Part shown: piece by piece, positions 34,599-42,994 of the stretch
Layout of the letters: every line of letters starts with the position of its first letter
Position numbering within the stretch: position 1 is the stretch's first letter
Assembly (NCBI RefSeq): GCF_001570725.1
Contig: NZ_BCNV01000001.1
Coordinates: 3,844,001-3,908,000 of the forward strand
Length of the DNA: 64,000 nt
Direction of reading: 5' to 3'
Source of the DNA: Paenibacillus amylolyticus
GTDB taxonomy: Bacteria > Bacillota > Bacilli > Paenibacillales > Paenibacillaceae
The notes under the pieces: generated by a model
Seen by the model: the letters and a program-made list of their open reading frames with translations, nothing else
Told to the model about the DNA's origin: nothing
Database searches by the model: none
Program-made: the position numbers and the translations under genes

Positions 34599-35600
34599 TC
34601 AGGTCATAGGGTTAATGATACGCCAAAATGATTCCTTTGGCTGCAACTGCTGATCAAAAACAAAGGGCCAATTTTTACGCCCACGAACCGGGAAATGGTC
34701 CAGCCAGGTGTAATTGTCCGCTACTCCCCAGAATGTCACAGAGGTAATGGATGATTTGTATTCACGGAACAAATTAAAGATTTCTTCATATCGACGCTCC
34801 TGTAGCTCAGCCATCTCCGAAGTTGGCGCGGTGAGATCCGTTCGACGATCCTCATAACGAAACACGGACATATCCAGCTCCGTAACATGCAACTGTACAT
34901 CCAGTGAAGCATAACGCTCAATAGCCATTCGGATCTCCTCAATGGAAGGACCATGAATATTCCAATGCCCCTGCAACCCAATCCCGTGTACAGGCGCTCC
35001 CTTGTCCAGCAAAGAACGAACCAGATTGTAGATTTTCTCCCGTTTGACCGGATCCGTCTCATTGTAGTCATTATAGAAAAGAAGCGCATTGGGATCAGCT
35101 TCATGTGCCATACTGAACGCTTGCAGCAAATAATCTTCCCCCACCAGCTCTAACCACTTCGTGTCCCGCATGAACAGGTCGGTCTTATCTTCAACAGCTT
35201 CATTAACGACATCCCAGGCATATATTTGCCCCTTATACCGACCTACTACCGTATCAATATGTTGCTTCAAGCGAGATAATAGCAGCTCTCTGGAAGCAGG
35301 AGCACCTGAGGTATCCTCAAAGACCCATTTCGATGTTTGATTATGCCAGACCAACGTATGTCCGCGAACCCCAATCCCTTGGGCAACAGCAAAATCAACA
35401 ATTTGATCCGCCGCCTCAAATGTATACCGATCCTCTTCCGAGTGAATTTCTTCGAATTTCATCTGATTTTCAGCCGTGATGCTATTGAAGTGTTTGGCGA
35501 TGAAATCCCCTTCGGACTGCAACATTCTGGTATGTACAGCAGCACCTATTTTGAACGTGTCGGCGTAAGCAGCATGTAGTGATGGAATTTCGGTTGGCAT
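34599..35600 (-). CDS. GH10 endo-1,4-beta-xylanase, intracellular
   Basis: A 333-residue enzyme with GGGAGG before ATG 35600. The complete GH10 barrel is present: ITAENQMKFEEI, GHTLVWHNQTSKWVFED, AWDVVNEAVED (acid/base Glu134), LFYNDYNETD, GLQGHWNI and LHVTELDMSVF (nucleophile Glu241). The WGVADNYTWLD motif closes the barrel. There is no signal peptide and no carbohydrate-binding module, which fits the intracellular GH10 group that trims imported xylo-oligosaccharides. The nearby GH43 enzyme at 40135 could remove xylosyl or arabinosyl units. Confidence 0.94.
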   Translation of the reverse strand: MPTEIPSLHAAYADTFKIGAAVHTRMLQSEGDFIAKHFNSITAENQMKFEEIHSEEDRYTFEAADQIVDFAVAQGIGVRGHTLVWHNQTSKWVFEDTSGAPASRELLLSRLKQHIDTVVGRYKGQIYAWDVVNEAVEDKTDLFMRDTKWLELVGEDYLLQAFSMAHEADPNALLFYNDYNETDPVKREKIYNLVRSLLDKGAPVHGIGLQGHWNIHGPSIEEIRMAIERYASLDVQLHVTELDMSVFRYEDRRTDLTAPTSEMAELQERRYEEIFNLFREYKSSITSVTFWGVADNYTWLDHFPVRGRKNWPFVFDQQLQPKESFWRIINPMT

Positions 35601-35723
35601 TTACAATTCCTCCCTGCCATTTTTTATCCATCATATCGTTTGTTGAATACGCTTACAATGAACAAATTATACTTCTTCCCCCTCATATTTAACTATTTAT
35701 AATCCTCGCCCGTGTTTGCACAA

Positions 35724-35787
35724 CAAAAACACCTCCAGGTTTGTTCCACTGCTCATCGCAACAGAATGTTTCTCGGAAGGTGTTTTG
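35724..35787 (-). terminator. long-loop terminator candidate
   Basis: CAAAAACACCT (from 35724) pairs with AGGTGTTTTG (35778 on) across a long loop, downstream of the small gene at 35840. The minus-strand T-run follows the stem. Confidence 0.5.
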
Positions 35788-35839
35788 TGATCGGGATGTT
35801 CATTTAAATTCAACTCATGTACAAAGAAGGTATGAAGCG

Positions 35840-36187
35840 TTACAACTTGTCTACCTGTAACAAGGTCACCTGTTTCACTGTACATGCCGGGCTGATCTGA
35901 TCTTCGGACAGAATGTTCAGCTTGATCAGGCTTTTCAGCTTATGGCTGTCTACCTTGGACAACAATCGCCAGATGTCCGGGTCTGGAAGAGAAGCATACA
36001 GCTTCTGATCATCGTATTCCTTCCGGTTCTGAAGCACTGTTTTCACCGTGTAACCACCAACCTGCGTCTCATAGACCCCTTGTTCTGCACAATACACGAC
36101 AATCTCATCTCGTAGTACAGACAACTGCTGCTCAATATCTTTTTGCTGCTGCTTCAGGTCAAAGTAAGTTTGCACTTTCTGCTCCAT
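35840..36187 (-). CDS. hypothetical coiled-coil protein
   Basis: A 115-residue protein; ATG 36187 is chosen because GAGGAG lies ten bases upstream, while the GTG at 36196 is too close to it. The N-terminal 40 residues form a heptad-rich helix (MEQKVQTYFDLKQQQKDIEQ, QLSVLRDEIVVYCAEQG), followed by GGYTVKTVLQNRKEYDDQKL and LPDPDIWRLLSKVDSHKLKS. The pattern resembles small phage-related or Bacillales 'hypothetical' proteins, but no family is certain. No signal peptide or membrane segment. Confidence 0.7.
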   Translation of the reverse strand: MEQKVQTYFDLKQQQKDIEQQLSVLRDEIVVYCAEQGVYETQVGGYTVKTVLQNRKEYDDQKLYASLPDPDIWRLLSKVDSHKLKSLIKLNILSEDQISPACTVKQVTLLQVDKL

Positions 36188-36322
36188 ATCGATCACGCTC
36201 CTCTATTATCATAGGTATGCGAGGATCGCTGGTTTAGGACAGGCTGTTTATTTTATTTGAGAAAAGTGGTCTTTCTATTACTTAATTGTATACTGTCGTT
36301 ATTGTGTATCCCCGTATTACGA

Positions 36323-37195
36323 TTACAGCAGGTGTTCATTCAAATATGGATTATGGACAACCATACTGTGAACCCTTTCCATTACATTTGGCCCCATGGG
36401 TACATCACCAACGCGCTTTAACAGAATCCAGCGAAGACAAGCTACAGCTTCAAAAACCTGCTCCTCTTCCAGCGTGTACGTATAACTTGCAGAACGTGCA
36501 AATTGAACGTGATACATCTCGCCATAACTTTCCCCATTATAGACGGTGATCAGAAACACAGACCATGCCATATCGTACCTTGGATCACCATATTGCCCAT
36601 TAGTCCAATCGAGGATGGTGTAATGGTCGTCCAGCTCAAGAATGTTTCCCAGATTATAATCGCCATGAATCAAGCGGTCCTGTCTGATCTGGACCTGCTG
36701 GATCAAGTTTTCCAGAAGATCATTTATATCGTCATGTAACTCAATTTGAGGAAAAAAGTATTGAACAAAATCGTACCTAAATATGTATTCTTCATCTTCT
36801 CCAGTAGGCACTTCATTCACCGGATAACGATGGACCTCCATTAATCGCTCAGCCAAATGTGTCAGTTTGGTTTGTGTTAATTGGGTAACCGGCTTTCCAT
36901 CATAGCTCGTTAACAGCACTTGATTCTCTTGCTCGTCTAATCCCCAACCGTAGGGTTTGGAAACACGAATCCCACTTTGATAAAGCTTGGACAACAATCG
37001 ATATTGTTTGGCGATATCCGGTTTGGAATCCTTGTCCCAGACTTTCAATACGTACCGCTGATCTTCCATTTCGATTGTCATCACACTCGCTTCCAGTCCA
37101 GGTGGCAAGGGAATGATCTGAACCTCCTGTTTAATCACCTGCTGGATACGTTCGTCCAGTTCTATCCAATTCATCCGGCTAAGTTGAATCGTCAT
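36323..37195 (-). CDS. aminoglycoside phosphotransferase-like kinase
   Basis: A 290-residue APH/choline-kinase-fold protein with AAGGAGGAG before ATG 37195. It shows an N-lobe (QRYVLKVWDKDSKPDIAKQY), the catalytic loop RLIHGDYNLGNIL (HGD-N type) and the metal-binding YTILDWTNGQYGDPRYDMAW (DW-type). The kinase core is therefore intact. These proteins phosphorylate aminoglycosides, macrolides, homoserine or other small molecules; resistance cannot be claimed from sequence. Its neighbours are a coiled-coil hypothetical and a DinB protein. Confidence 0.85.
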   Translation of the reverse strand: MTIQLSRMNWIELDERIQQVIKQEVQIIPLPPGLEASVMTIEMEDQRYVLKVWDKDSKPDIAKQYRLLSKLYQSGIRVSKPYGWGLDEQENQVLLTSYDGKPVTQLTQTKLTHLAERLMEVHRYPVNEVPTGEDEEYIFRYDFVQYFFPQIELHDDINDLLENLIQQVQIRQDRLIHGDYNLGNILELDDHYTILDWTNGQYGDPRYDMAWSVFLITVYNGESYGEMYHVQFARSASYTYTLEEEQVFEAVACLRWILLKRVGDVPMGPNVMERVHSMVVHNPYLNEHLL

Positions 37196-37232
37196 CGTTC
37201 TCCTCCTTCCATGTTATGACAGCATCTCCCTG

Positions 37233-37718
37233 TTAATCAGGTATGATCAGACCTTTGCCAATAACGTTGGCGGATACTGGCTGTTTGCCCATTTCTCTGG
37301 CCCATACCGACAGCTGTCCCATGTGGTGGATCTCATGGGCGATCACATGTCGCATAACTTCTCCCCATGAATCTGTAGCGACTTTGCCAGCTGAGCGATG
37401 ATCAATATAAGCTCTTTTTTCCATACTCGGCTCCCATGCTGTAATAAATGTCTCCACATCAGGACGTAACTTACGATCGAATCGCCTTACCGCCTCAAGA
37501 TTCTGGTAGTTTGTAAAATCTTCCGCATCATCCGGTTTGTCCTGAAGCAATTGAAGCCAGCTCCACTCTACATCAATGATATGAAACAATGTTTGTAATA
37601 TGTTGCCTACTCCGCCCGTACGAGGCCGAAGCAATTCTTCAAGCGGTACATCTTCACACCACACATACCATTGCTCACGCACCATCCAGTTATAACGAAA
37701 GAAGGTTTCCATTGGCAT
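37233..37718 (-). CDS. DinB family protein
   Basis: A 161-residue four-helix-bundle protein with AAGGGG before ATG 37718. It has the DinB/YfiT layout: FRYNWMVREQWYVWCEDVPL, SVGNI-equivalent GVGNILQTLFHIIDVEWSWL (first histidine), and the second metal histidine pair MRHVIAHEIHHMGQLSVWAR. It is a putative metal-dependent hydrolase or thiol transferase; DinB proteins have varied roles and the substrate is unknown. Confidence 0.88.
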   Translation of the reverse strand: MPMETFFRYNWMVREQWYVWCEDVPLEELLRPRTGGVGNILQTLFHIIDVEWSWLQLLQDKPDDAEDFTNYQNLEAVRRFDRKLRPDVETFITAWEPSMEKRAYIDHRSAGKVATDSWGEVMRHVIAHEIHHMGQLSVWAREMGKQPVSANVIGKGLIIPD

Positions 37719-37784
37719 ATTCCCCTTTATCGGCTATGTTTTTAGAGAGATTTGATCAATTCTGTATTGGCAAAGGTATCATCC

Positions 37785-37998
37785 GAATATTTACACTGGC
37801 CACTACGATGACAGAACAACCTTTCGATCGCTGTTATTCCCAGATTTTTTTGATTCATTTTATGATGGTAAACTCCGGGGATGAGCCTATGCTTCCGATG
37901 CAGCTTTCTTTCAGAAAGCTTTTAGGCGAACACTTCGCTTCTTCAGTTTTTTTTCTGTCCTCTCCGTTTCGTGTAAATATTCAGTTAATTTATATAGT
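37785..37998 (+). repeat. dispersed hairpin repeat, copy B
   Basis: Copy B, same orientation as copy C. The left end is partly degenerate (ATCCGAATATTTACACTGG). The right end, GTGTAAATATTC followed by AGTTAATTTATATAG, is intact. Core blocks are GATGACAGAACAACC, GATCGCTGTTAT, the AGCTTTCTTTCAGAAAGCT hairpin, AGGCGAAC and TTCTGTCCTCTCCG. The right end overlaps the 3' end of the membrane-protein gene at 37990 and supplies its TAA stop. Confidence 0.8.
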
Positions 37999-38289
37999 TA
38001 ATCTCTTTTTTATATACAAGATCACATGAATACCTGTATAAATAAGCAGAACATTGAACAAATATAGAAGTACATTTAAAGAGATGCCAGATATAAACCA
38101 GATTGTTCCTTCAGAGTTAGCATAATGATAATCCGTAAAGAATCGGATCGGGAAACCATACTCTGTTCGGAGCGGTCCATCTTCAGTATGTAAAGTTCCA
38201 GGAATACATAGGATGGCTAATACAGCAAGCCAGGCTGATAGATTAAGTATTCTTTTATAGATTTTCAATGTATTTCTCCCCCTACTCAT
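37990..38289 (-). CDS. small membrane protein, 3' end fused to repeat B
   Basis: ATG 38289 is chosen because it overlaps the TAG stop of the preceding small gene (ATGAGTAG), indicating coupling; an ATG at 38310 is also in frame. The 99-residue product has two hydrophobic segments (IYKRILNLSAWLAVLAILCI and ISLNVLLYLFNVLLIYTGIH) with a short polar loop (HTEDGPLRTEYGFPIRFF) between. The last codons (RLTI and stop) lie in or next to the right end of repeat B, so the native C-terminus may have been altered by the insertion. Function unknown. Confidence 0.65.
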   Translation of the reverse strand: MSRGRNTLKIYKRILNLSAWLAVLAILCIPGTLHTEDGPLRTEYGFPIRFFTDYHYANSEGTIWFISGISLNVLLYLFNVLLIYTGIHVILYIKKRLTI

Positions 38290-38443
38290 CCCTGACGGGA
38301 TCTTCACCAAAGTATGTGCCCTCTAGCTTTTGATCCATTCTTGAAATCGGCTTATTTGGATTTGAATTACTCGTGATTAGAAAATACAGAAACATGATTG
38401 CCACACCTATGAAAAACCAGAATCGCCTACGTTTTCCTAGCAT
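38282..38443 (-). CDS. small single-pass membrane protein (53 residues)
   Basis: A short frame whose ATG (38443-38441) overlaps the TAA of the isochorismatase-like gene (TAATG), with a TAG at 38282. The product is a basic N-terminus (MLGKRRR), one hydrophobic helix (FWFFIGVAIMFLYFLITS) and a polar tail (MDQKLEGTYFGEDPVRDE). The overlaps on both sides indicate a real coupled three-gene unit. No family recognised. Confidence 0.6.
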   Translation of the reverse strand: MLGKRRRFWFFIGVAIMFLYFLITSNSNPNKPISRMDQKLEGTYFGEDPVRDE

Positions 38444-38964
38444 TACAGCGCATTCTCCATATCCATCACGTTGGCAAACAGTCTCAGTACCGTATTGTGA
38501 TGTTCAATAATCTGCTCCGCTTGAAGTGTCTTTGAATTCCATGTGCTGTGCGCATCTTGAACCAGATTGACCGTGTATCCCAGACTGTACGCTCTGCGGC
38601 AAGTCGTGTCTACACATACCTCAGTCTGCATACCCGCGAGAATCAACTCCGTCACGCCATCTTCTTGCAATTTCAGATGCAGATCGGTTTTGTGAAATGA
38701 ATCCGGTGTCTCCTTTTCAATAACGAGGTCACCAGCTATAGGTACAATGGACGGATGGATGTCCCACCCCGGAGTTCCTCGTTCGAGAGGACTACCTGCC
38801 CCTTCGCTGTGCTGGATATATATGATGGCATGCCCTGCTTCACGGGCCCTGGCAATTAACACCTGGATCTTCTGAAGCAATCGTTCCCCCTGATATACAG
38901 GATCTGCTTCATCAAACATCGCTACCTGTACGTCAATGATTAGAAGTGCACAATGCGTTGTCAT
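38443..38964 (-). CDS. isochorismatase family cysteine hydrolase
   Basis: A 173-residue protein with AGGAGG before ATG 38964. The catalytic triad region is visible: CALLIIDVQVAMF (Asp11), EKETPDSFHKTDLHLKL (lysine region) and LAGMQTEVCVDTTCRRAYSL (nucleophile Cys with the cis-peptide loop). This is the nicotinamidase/isochorismatase/N-carbamoylsarcosine amidase fold. The exact substrate cannot be assigned. It is first in a short coupled unit with two small membrane proteins. Confidence 0.88.
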   Translation of the reverse strand: MTTHCALLIIDVQVAMFDEADPVYQGERLLQKIQVLIARAREAGHAIIYIQHSEGAGSPLERGTPGWDIHPSIVPIAGDLVIEKETPDSFHKTDLHLKLQEDGVTELILAGMQTEVCVDTTCRRAYSLGYTVNLVQDAHSTWNSKTLQAEQIIEHHNTVLRLFANVMDMENAL

Positions 38965-38994
38965 CTTGTTTTCCTCCTGACGAATTAATATAAT

Positions 38995-39417
38995 TTAACT
39001 CTTTCTTCTTCGCATCTTTAACAAAACTTCCAATCCCATATCGATCAGCACAAATAGAATAGCAGCAAGAACGCCAAATAAGGTCAGAACTAACGTCTCT
39101 TTTAAATCCAAAATTGCTTCTCCTGCGCCCATGACCACATAATAAATATACATACCTAGAACTCCAGCACAGGCATAACTCAATATCCTCGTACGTAGAT
39201 ACAAAACATGATTAACGAATTGTATTTGGCTCAGCAGGTAGTCCAGCAATATCGATAAAGGTAGCCCGATCAACAGGATCAAGGGAGTCGCGTATATCGG
39301 ATAAATAAGAATGTAAAAATCAAAACTGTAGGATTCATTCATCGATATGATACTTGCAGCCACAGTAAAACAAATGATGGTTAGAACGGTTGTTATCAGC
39401 TTTCTTCCCATGTTCAT
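38995..39417 (-). CDS. hypothetical membrane protein
   Basis: A 140-residue integral membrane protein with GGAGTG upstream. Four predicted helices (ITTVLTIICFTVAASIISM, FYILIYPIYATPLILLIGLP, LSYACAGVLGMYIYYVVMGA, LVLTLFGVLAAILFVLIDMG) and a basic tail (KMRRRKS). It resembles unnamed Bacillales membrane proteins of similar size. It lies just upstream of the isochorismatase-like gene on the same strand (30-base gap). Confidence 0.75.
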   Translation of the reverse strand: MNMGRKLITTVLTIICFTVAASIISMNESYSFDFYILIYPIYATPLILLIGLPLSILLDYLLSQIQFVNHVLYLRTRILSYACAGVLGMYIYYVVMGAGEAILDLKETLVLTLFGVLAAILFVLIDMGLEVLLKMRRRKS

Positions 39418-39458
39418 CTCATCACTCCAATACAGTTATCTCTATTCATTGGATGTGC

Positions 39459-40004
39459 TCATGCGTCAGATTTTGCCGGTTGCCATCCGATATTTTGAGA
39501 CCAACGATGTGCTCTCTGTAATATGCTCCACACCATTGGCCCTTTTCCTTCAACATATTTGGGACGTTGATCTTTATACAATGACATGAGTCTGTGCTTT
39601 TCTTCCGCATATTTCAAACAATCTTCTGGGTGCTCCCTTAAATAGTCTCTGAACAGCAAAGTCATCTGCTCGGAGAAACTGCCTGCCTGTCTAACGTGTA
39701 TATGTATCCTTCTGCTTCCGGGTTCTTCACGAAAGTAACGTTTAGTCTTATCTGGATTTTCTGCTCTGAATACAAAACCAACTGTTTCGATCTCACGTTT
39801 GTAGTCCAACAAATTTTCATACTGGGAAACAGATATTTGTATACCTATGATGGGTTTGGCATCTATTCCAGCAATTGAAGTGGACCCAACATGGTCAATC
39901 CGCACGGCCTTTTCTCCTAACGCTTCTCTTAATTTCGAACTCGTTTCGAGAAACAAAACAGGCCATGCCGGATCATACTTTGCAATTCTCCATTGATCTT
40001 CCAT
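39459..40004 (-). CDS. GrpB family (UPF0157) nucleotidyltransferase-fold protein
   Basis: A 181-residue protein with AAGGAGGAG before ATG 40004. GrpB hallmarks are IAKYDPAWPVLFLETSSKLR, IDHVGSTSIAGIDAKPIIGI (nucleotidyltransferase HVGSTS loop), RRIHIHVRQAGS and LLFRDYLREHPEDCLKYAEE. GrpB proteins have a minimal nucleotidyltransferase fold with no established substrate. Confidence 0.9.
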   Translation of the reverse strand: MEDQWRIAKYDPAWPVLFLETSSKLREALGEKAVRIDHVGSTSIAGIDAKPIIGIQISVSQYENLLDYKREIETVGFVFRAENPDKTKRYFREEPGSRRIHIHVRQAGSFSEQMTLLFRDYLREHPEDCLKYAEEKHRLMSLYKDQRPKYVEGKGPMVWSILQRAHRWSQNIGWQPAKSDA

Positions 40005-40096
40005 GCAACTCCTCCTTGGTTATTCAATCTAGCTATATAATTAAACAACACGTTCTTTTATCCTTTTGTTACATGTAGATTATTTGACACAAATCC

Positions 40097-40124
40097 AAAA
40101 AAAGAGAAGGACCTTAGGTCCTCC
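40097..40124 (-). terminator. rho-independent terminator
   Basis: AGGACCTTAGGTCCT palindrome (40108-40122) eleven bases past the GH43 stop, followed on the minus strand by CTCTTTTTTTGG. Confidence 0.8.
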
Positions 40125-40134
40125 CCTTCACTTC

Positions 40135-41625
40135 TTAATGATAGTCACACTTGAAGTTTGTAAACTCAGCTACAGCATCTTCACCCGTCGCATATAGACC
40201 AATAAGTACGCCTGTAAAACCTCCAGCCACTTCCGATGACAGGTACCTCGTCTGTGCCGTGCCTAGCAGAATCTCTTCACCATCTGCTTGAAGCAAGAAG
40301 CTGTAACGTTCCTGACTTGAGCGGATGACCAGCGTTGCATGCTGTTTATTTCCCAGATCCACTTCTTGTTCAATCGATTTGATATCACCGATATTCAGAC
40401 GCTCGATCACCTTGTAGCCGTCCTGCTCCTGACGAATAGCCACTTCATAATGATGATTCTCATCCATATAGATCGTAACACCAGCTTCCCCATTTGTCAG
40501 ACTGACATCGACTGAAATTGTGGCATTAAAGTCTTTCTGACGTAGCCCGATGAACGTCGGGGATGCCGGAACATCCAGTGTTACATCAGTTCCTGTTAGT
40601 GTAAGCTTGTCTGATTCAAGCTGATAATGCTCTGCATTCGGATGACGAAGGTAACACCAGTCCAGGTTCCAGTCTGTATTTTCAAACGTATAATGCTTCT
40701 TGTCCTGCTGGATCACCGTGTCCGGGATACGATTAGTCTCAAAACTCGTCAGCGTTGTGCCTTCATGCCCGGCTGTAAACCATCCGTCTTCACCAAACGT
40801 AATCGGAGTCAGGAACACTTCCCGGCCCAGATGATGGAACGTAGCCCATCTGCCAATCTGACGGAACCCCAGGTGAAAGAGCCACCAGTTGCCCAAATCA
40901 TCCTGAACCAGGTCACCATGTCCAACCCCCTGCAACTCATAACCGCCCAAATTACGATTGGTCAGAACTGGATTGTGTGCATAAGCTTCAAATGGACCTG
41001 AAGACGAAGTTCCCCGAGCATACGTAACCATGTGACCATACTCCGTACCACCCTCGGCTGCAAGCAGGTAATAATAACCGTTCATTTTATAGAGATGCGG
41101 ACTTTCCAGATATCGTCCACCTGTTCCGTTCCATATCGAACGACTCGGGGTCAGTTTGCGACCAGTTTCAATCTCAATCTCACACTGGACAATTCCGCCA
41201 ACGCCTTCATCATCTACCCCGTTACTCATAAACAAGGTCTTGCCATCTTCAAAATACAAATCCGGATCAATCCCGCCTTGATCCACGTAGATAGGCTCAG
41301 ACCATTCTCCGTAGATATCGTCCGTCCATACATAGAAATTCTGATGTGTCGTATCATTCGTTGTCACCATATAAAAACGTCCGTTATTGTGTCTGATCGT
41401 CGGGGCAAATACGCCCCCGGAACTGCTCACGGTCTCCAGCTGAATCTGACTTTTACGAGTGAGGCAGTGACCAATCTGCTTCCAATTCAGCAGATCCTTG
41501 CTTTCAAAGAGCGGTACGCCCGGAAAGTATTGAAAAGAACTACACACCATATAGTAAGTATCGTTGACTTTGATCACACTTGGGTCTGGATAGAAACCTT
41601 TAACGACAGGATTATTGTATTTCAC
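40135..41625 (-). CDS. GH43 beta-xylosidase / alpha-L-arabinofuranosidase
   Basis: The start is GTG 41625 with GAGGTGGAG upstream; the upstream frame lacks a start signal and is AT-rich. The 496-residue enzyme begins with the GH43 blade motif NPVVKGFYPDPSVIKVNDTY (catalytic base Asp) and continues with YYMVCSSFQYFPGVP, GIDPDLYFEDGKT (pKa-modulating Asp), LESPHLYKMNGYYYLLAAEG (acid Glu) and GVGHGDLVQD. A C-terminal beta-sandwich of about 190 residues (ending EFTNFKCDYH) is typical of the longer GH43 xylosidases. There is no signal peptide, so it acts in the cytoplasm on xylo- or arabinoxylo-oligosaccharides. A divergent ArsR-type regulator lies next to it. Confidence 0.92.
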   Translation of the reverse strand: MKYNNPVVKGFYPDPSVIKVNDTYYMVCSSFQYFPGVPLFESKDLLNWKQIGHCLTRKSQIQLETVSSSGGVFAPTIRHNNGRFYMVTTNDTTHQNFYVWTDDIYGEWSEPIYVDQGGIDPDLYFEDGKTLFMSNGVDDEGVGGIVQCEIEIETGRKLTPSRSIWNGTGGRYLESPHLYKMNGYYYLLAAEGGTEYGHMVTYARGTSSSGPFEAYAHNPVLTNRNLGGYELQGVGHGDLVQDDLGNWWLFHLGFRQIGRWATFHHLGREVFLTPITFGEDGWFTAGHEGTTLTSFETNRIPDTVIQQDKKHYTFENTDWNLDWCYLRHPNAEHYQLESDKLTLTGTDVTLDVPASPTFIGLRQKDFNATISVDVSLTNGEAGVTIYMDENHHYEVAIRQEQDGYKVIERLNIGDIKSIEQEVDLGNKQHATLVIRSSQERYSFLLQADGEEILLGTAQTRYLSSEVAGGFTGVLIGLYATGEDAVAEFTNFKCDYH

Positions 41626-41802
41626 TATACTCCACCTCTTATGATAAAATTCACAGATATAAGAATCCAACTTCATAGCAACTAAAAAAATTAAACACCA
41701 TTGGCTATCAACTTGCAATGAATCTGGATTGTATCTTGGAACAAATTTCATTGAATTAATATATATGTGATTTTAGAAGATTGAGGGTAAGGAGTTGTGC
41801 AG

Positions 41803-42705
41803 ATGATCAAAGCAAATGGGGAGCCCCAGTTCCTCCCTTTATATGAGGCGCTGGCAAGCGAGGTCAGATGGAGAATCATGGACATGATTGCAGATCGCGA
41901 AAAAAATGTGAAAGATATTGCGGCAGCATTAGAGCTCAGCCCCTCCATTGTCACGATGCATATTCGCAAACTGGAGGATGCGGGTTTAATCGGGAGTAAA
42001 AGAGTTCGGATTAACGGAGGAACACACAAATTATGTTACCTCAAGCAAAATCAGATTGAGATAGAGCTGCCGTCCGCAAGCCAAACTTCACGAACCAGAG
42101 AGCAGACAATATCCGTTGGGCACTACACTGCTTTTGATATTCACCCTACCTGTGGGCTGGGCACACTTGAGAAAGAAATCGGGGTATGGGATGATCCGCG
42201 TTACTTCCTTGATCCTGAGCGGGTACACGCCGCTATCCTGTGGTTTGGGAAGGGCTATGTTGAATATAAAACACCTAACTTTGTACTTCCTGATCAGACA
42301 ACTGATGCTATTGAGATATCGATGGAACTGGCTTCTGAAGCTCCGGGATTGCGGGATCATTGGCCTTCGGATATTCGTTTCACTTTCAATGGTGTTTCTC
42401 TCGGAACGTGGACAAGCCCTGCCGACTTTGGCAGAGCAGCGCGCGGCAAATATACACCTGATTGGTGGCATCGCAATGTGAATCAGTATGGATTATTGAA
42501 GACCATCCGCATTGATGCCTCCGGTACGTATATGGATGGTGAACGGATGTCGGATATTACTCTTGCGGATATTAAGCTTAGCGAACCGTTCTGGACGCTT
42601 CGTTTCACAGTTGACGAGGAAAGCCCCAACGTAGGCGGTCTAACGATCTATGGTGCCGGTTTCGGTAACCATGATCAGGATATTGTTATTCGTGTACTGG
42701 GGTAA
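41803..42705 (+). CDS. ArsR-type HTH regulator with large sensor domain
   Basis: The start is ATG 41803, with AAGGAG eight bases upstream. Residues about 10-85 form an ArsR winged helix (LPLYEALASEVRWRIMDMIA, KNVKDIAAALELSPSIVTMH, IRKLEDAGLIGSKRVRI). The remaining about 210 residues form a beta-rich domain (DIHPTCGLGTLEKEIGVWDD, DIRFTFNGVSLGTWTSPADF, YTPDWWHRNVNQYG) found in a class of sugar-locus ArsR-like regulators in Bacillales. Divergent from the GH43 gene, with 177 bases between, so it probably controls that gene; the inducer is unknown. Confidence 0.85.
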   Translation: MIKANGEPQFLPLYEALASEVRWRIMDMIADREKNVKDIAAALELSPSIVTMHIRKLEDAGLIGSKRVRINGGTHKLCYLKQNQIEIELPSASQTSRTREQTISVGHYTAFDIHPTCGLGTLEKEIGVWDDPRYFLDPERVHAAILWFGKGYVEYKTPNFVLPDQTTDAIEISMELASEAPGLRDHWPSDIRFTFNGVSLGTWTSPADFGRAARGKYTPDWWHRNVNQYGLLKTIRIDASGTYMDGERMSDITLADIKLSEPFWTLRFTVDEESPNVGGLTIYGAGFGNHDQDIVIRVLG

Positions 42706-42809
42706 TTTGGCTAGCTGTACAGGAATCCTCCCTTTCCTAACATAAAGGAGAGGGAGTGATGGAAAATACTGTTCCTCAGCTAATTTTGAAGCACATACCT
42801 GATCAATTT

Positions 42810-42959
42810 TCATCTTTGATCTTTCAACAGCTCCTTAATTTCCCTTAACTCTGATAATATTTCTTTGGTGTGCTGGCTATTTTTTGAGTTATCTATTCCA
42901 ATTTTTACAACATAAATACCGAGAAACAGATACACCACCAACATAATGATTATTCCCAT
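42810..42959 (-). CDS. small single-pass membrane protein (49 residues)
   Basis: A short frame with AAAGGAGAG nine bases before ATG 42959. The product is one N-terminal helix (MGIIIMLVVYLFLGIYVVKI) followed by a charged amphipathic segment (HTKEILSELREIKELLKDQR). Strong ribosome binding site, ideal composition for a membrane anchor with a coiled-coil tail. It lies downstream of the broken metallophosphoesterase gene by 35 bases. No family name recognised. Confidence 0.65.
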   Translation of the reverse strand: MGIIIMLVVYLFLGIYVVKIGIDNSKNSQHTKEILSELREIKELLKDQR

Positions 42960-42994
42960 GTACATCTCTCCTTTACCAGGAAACAAAAACGTCG

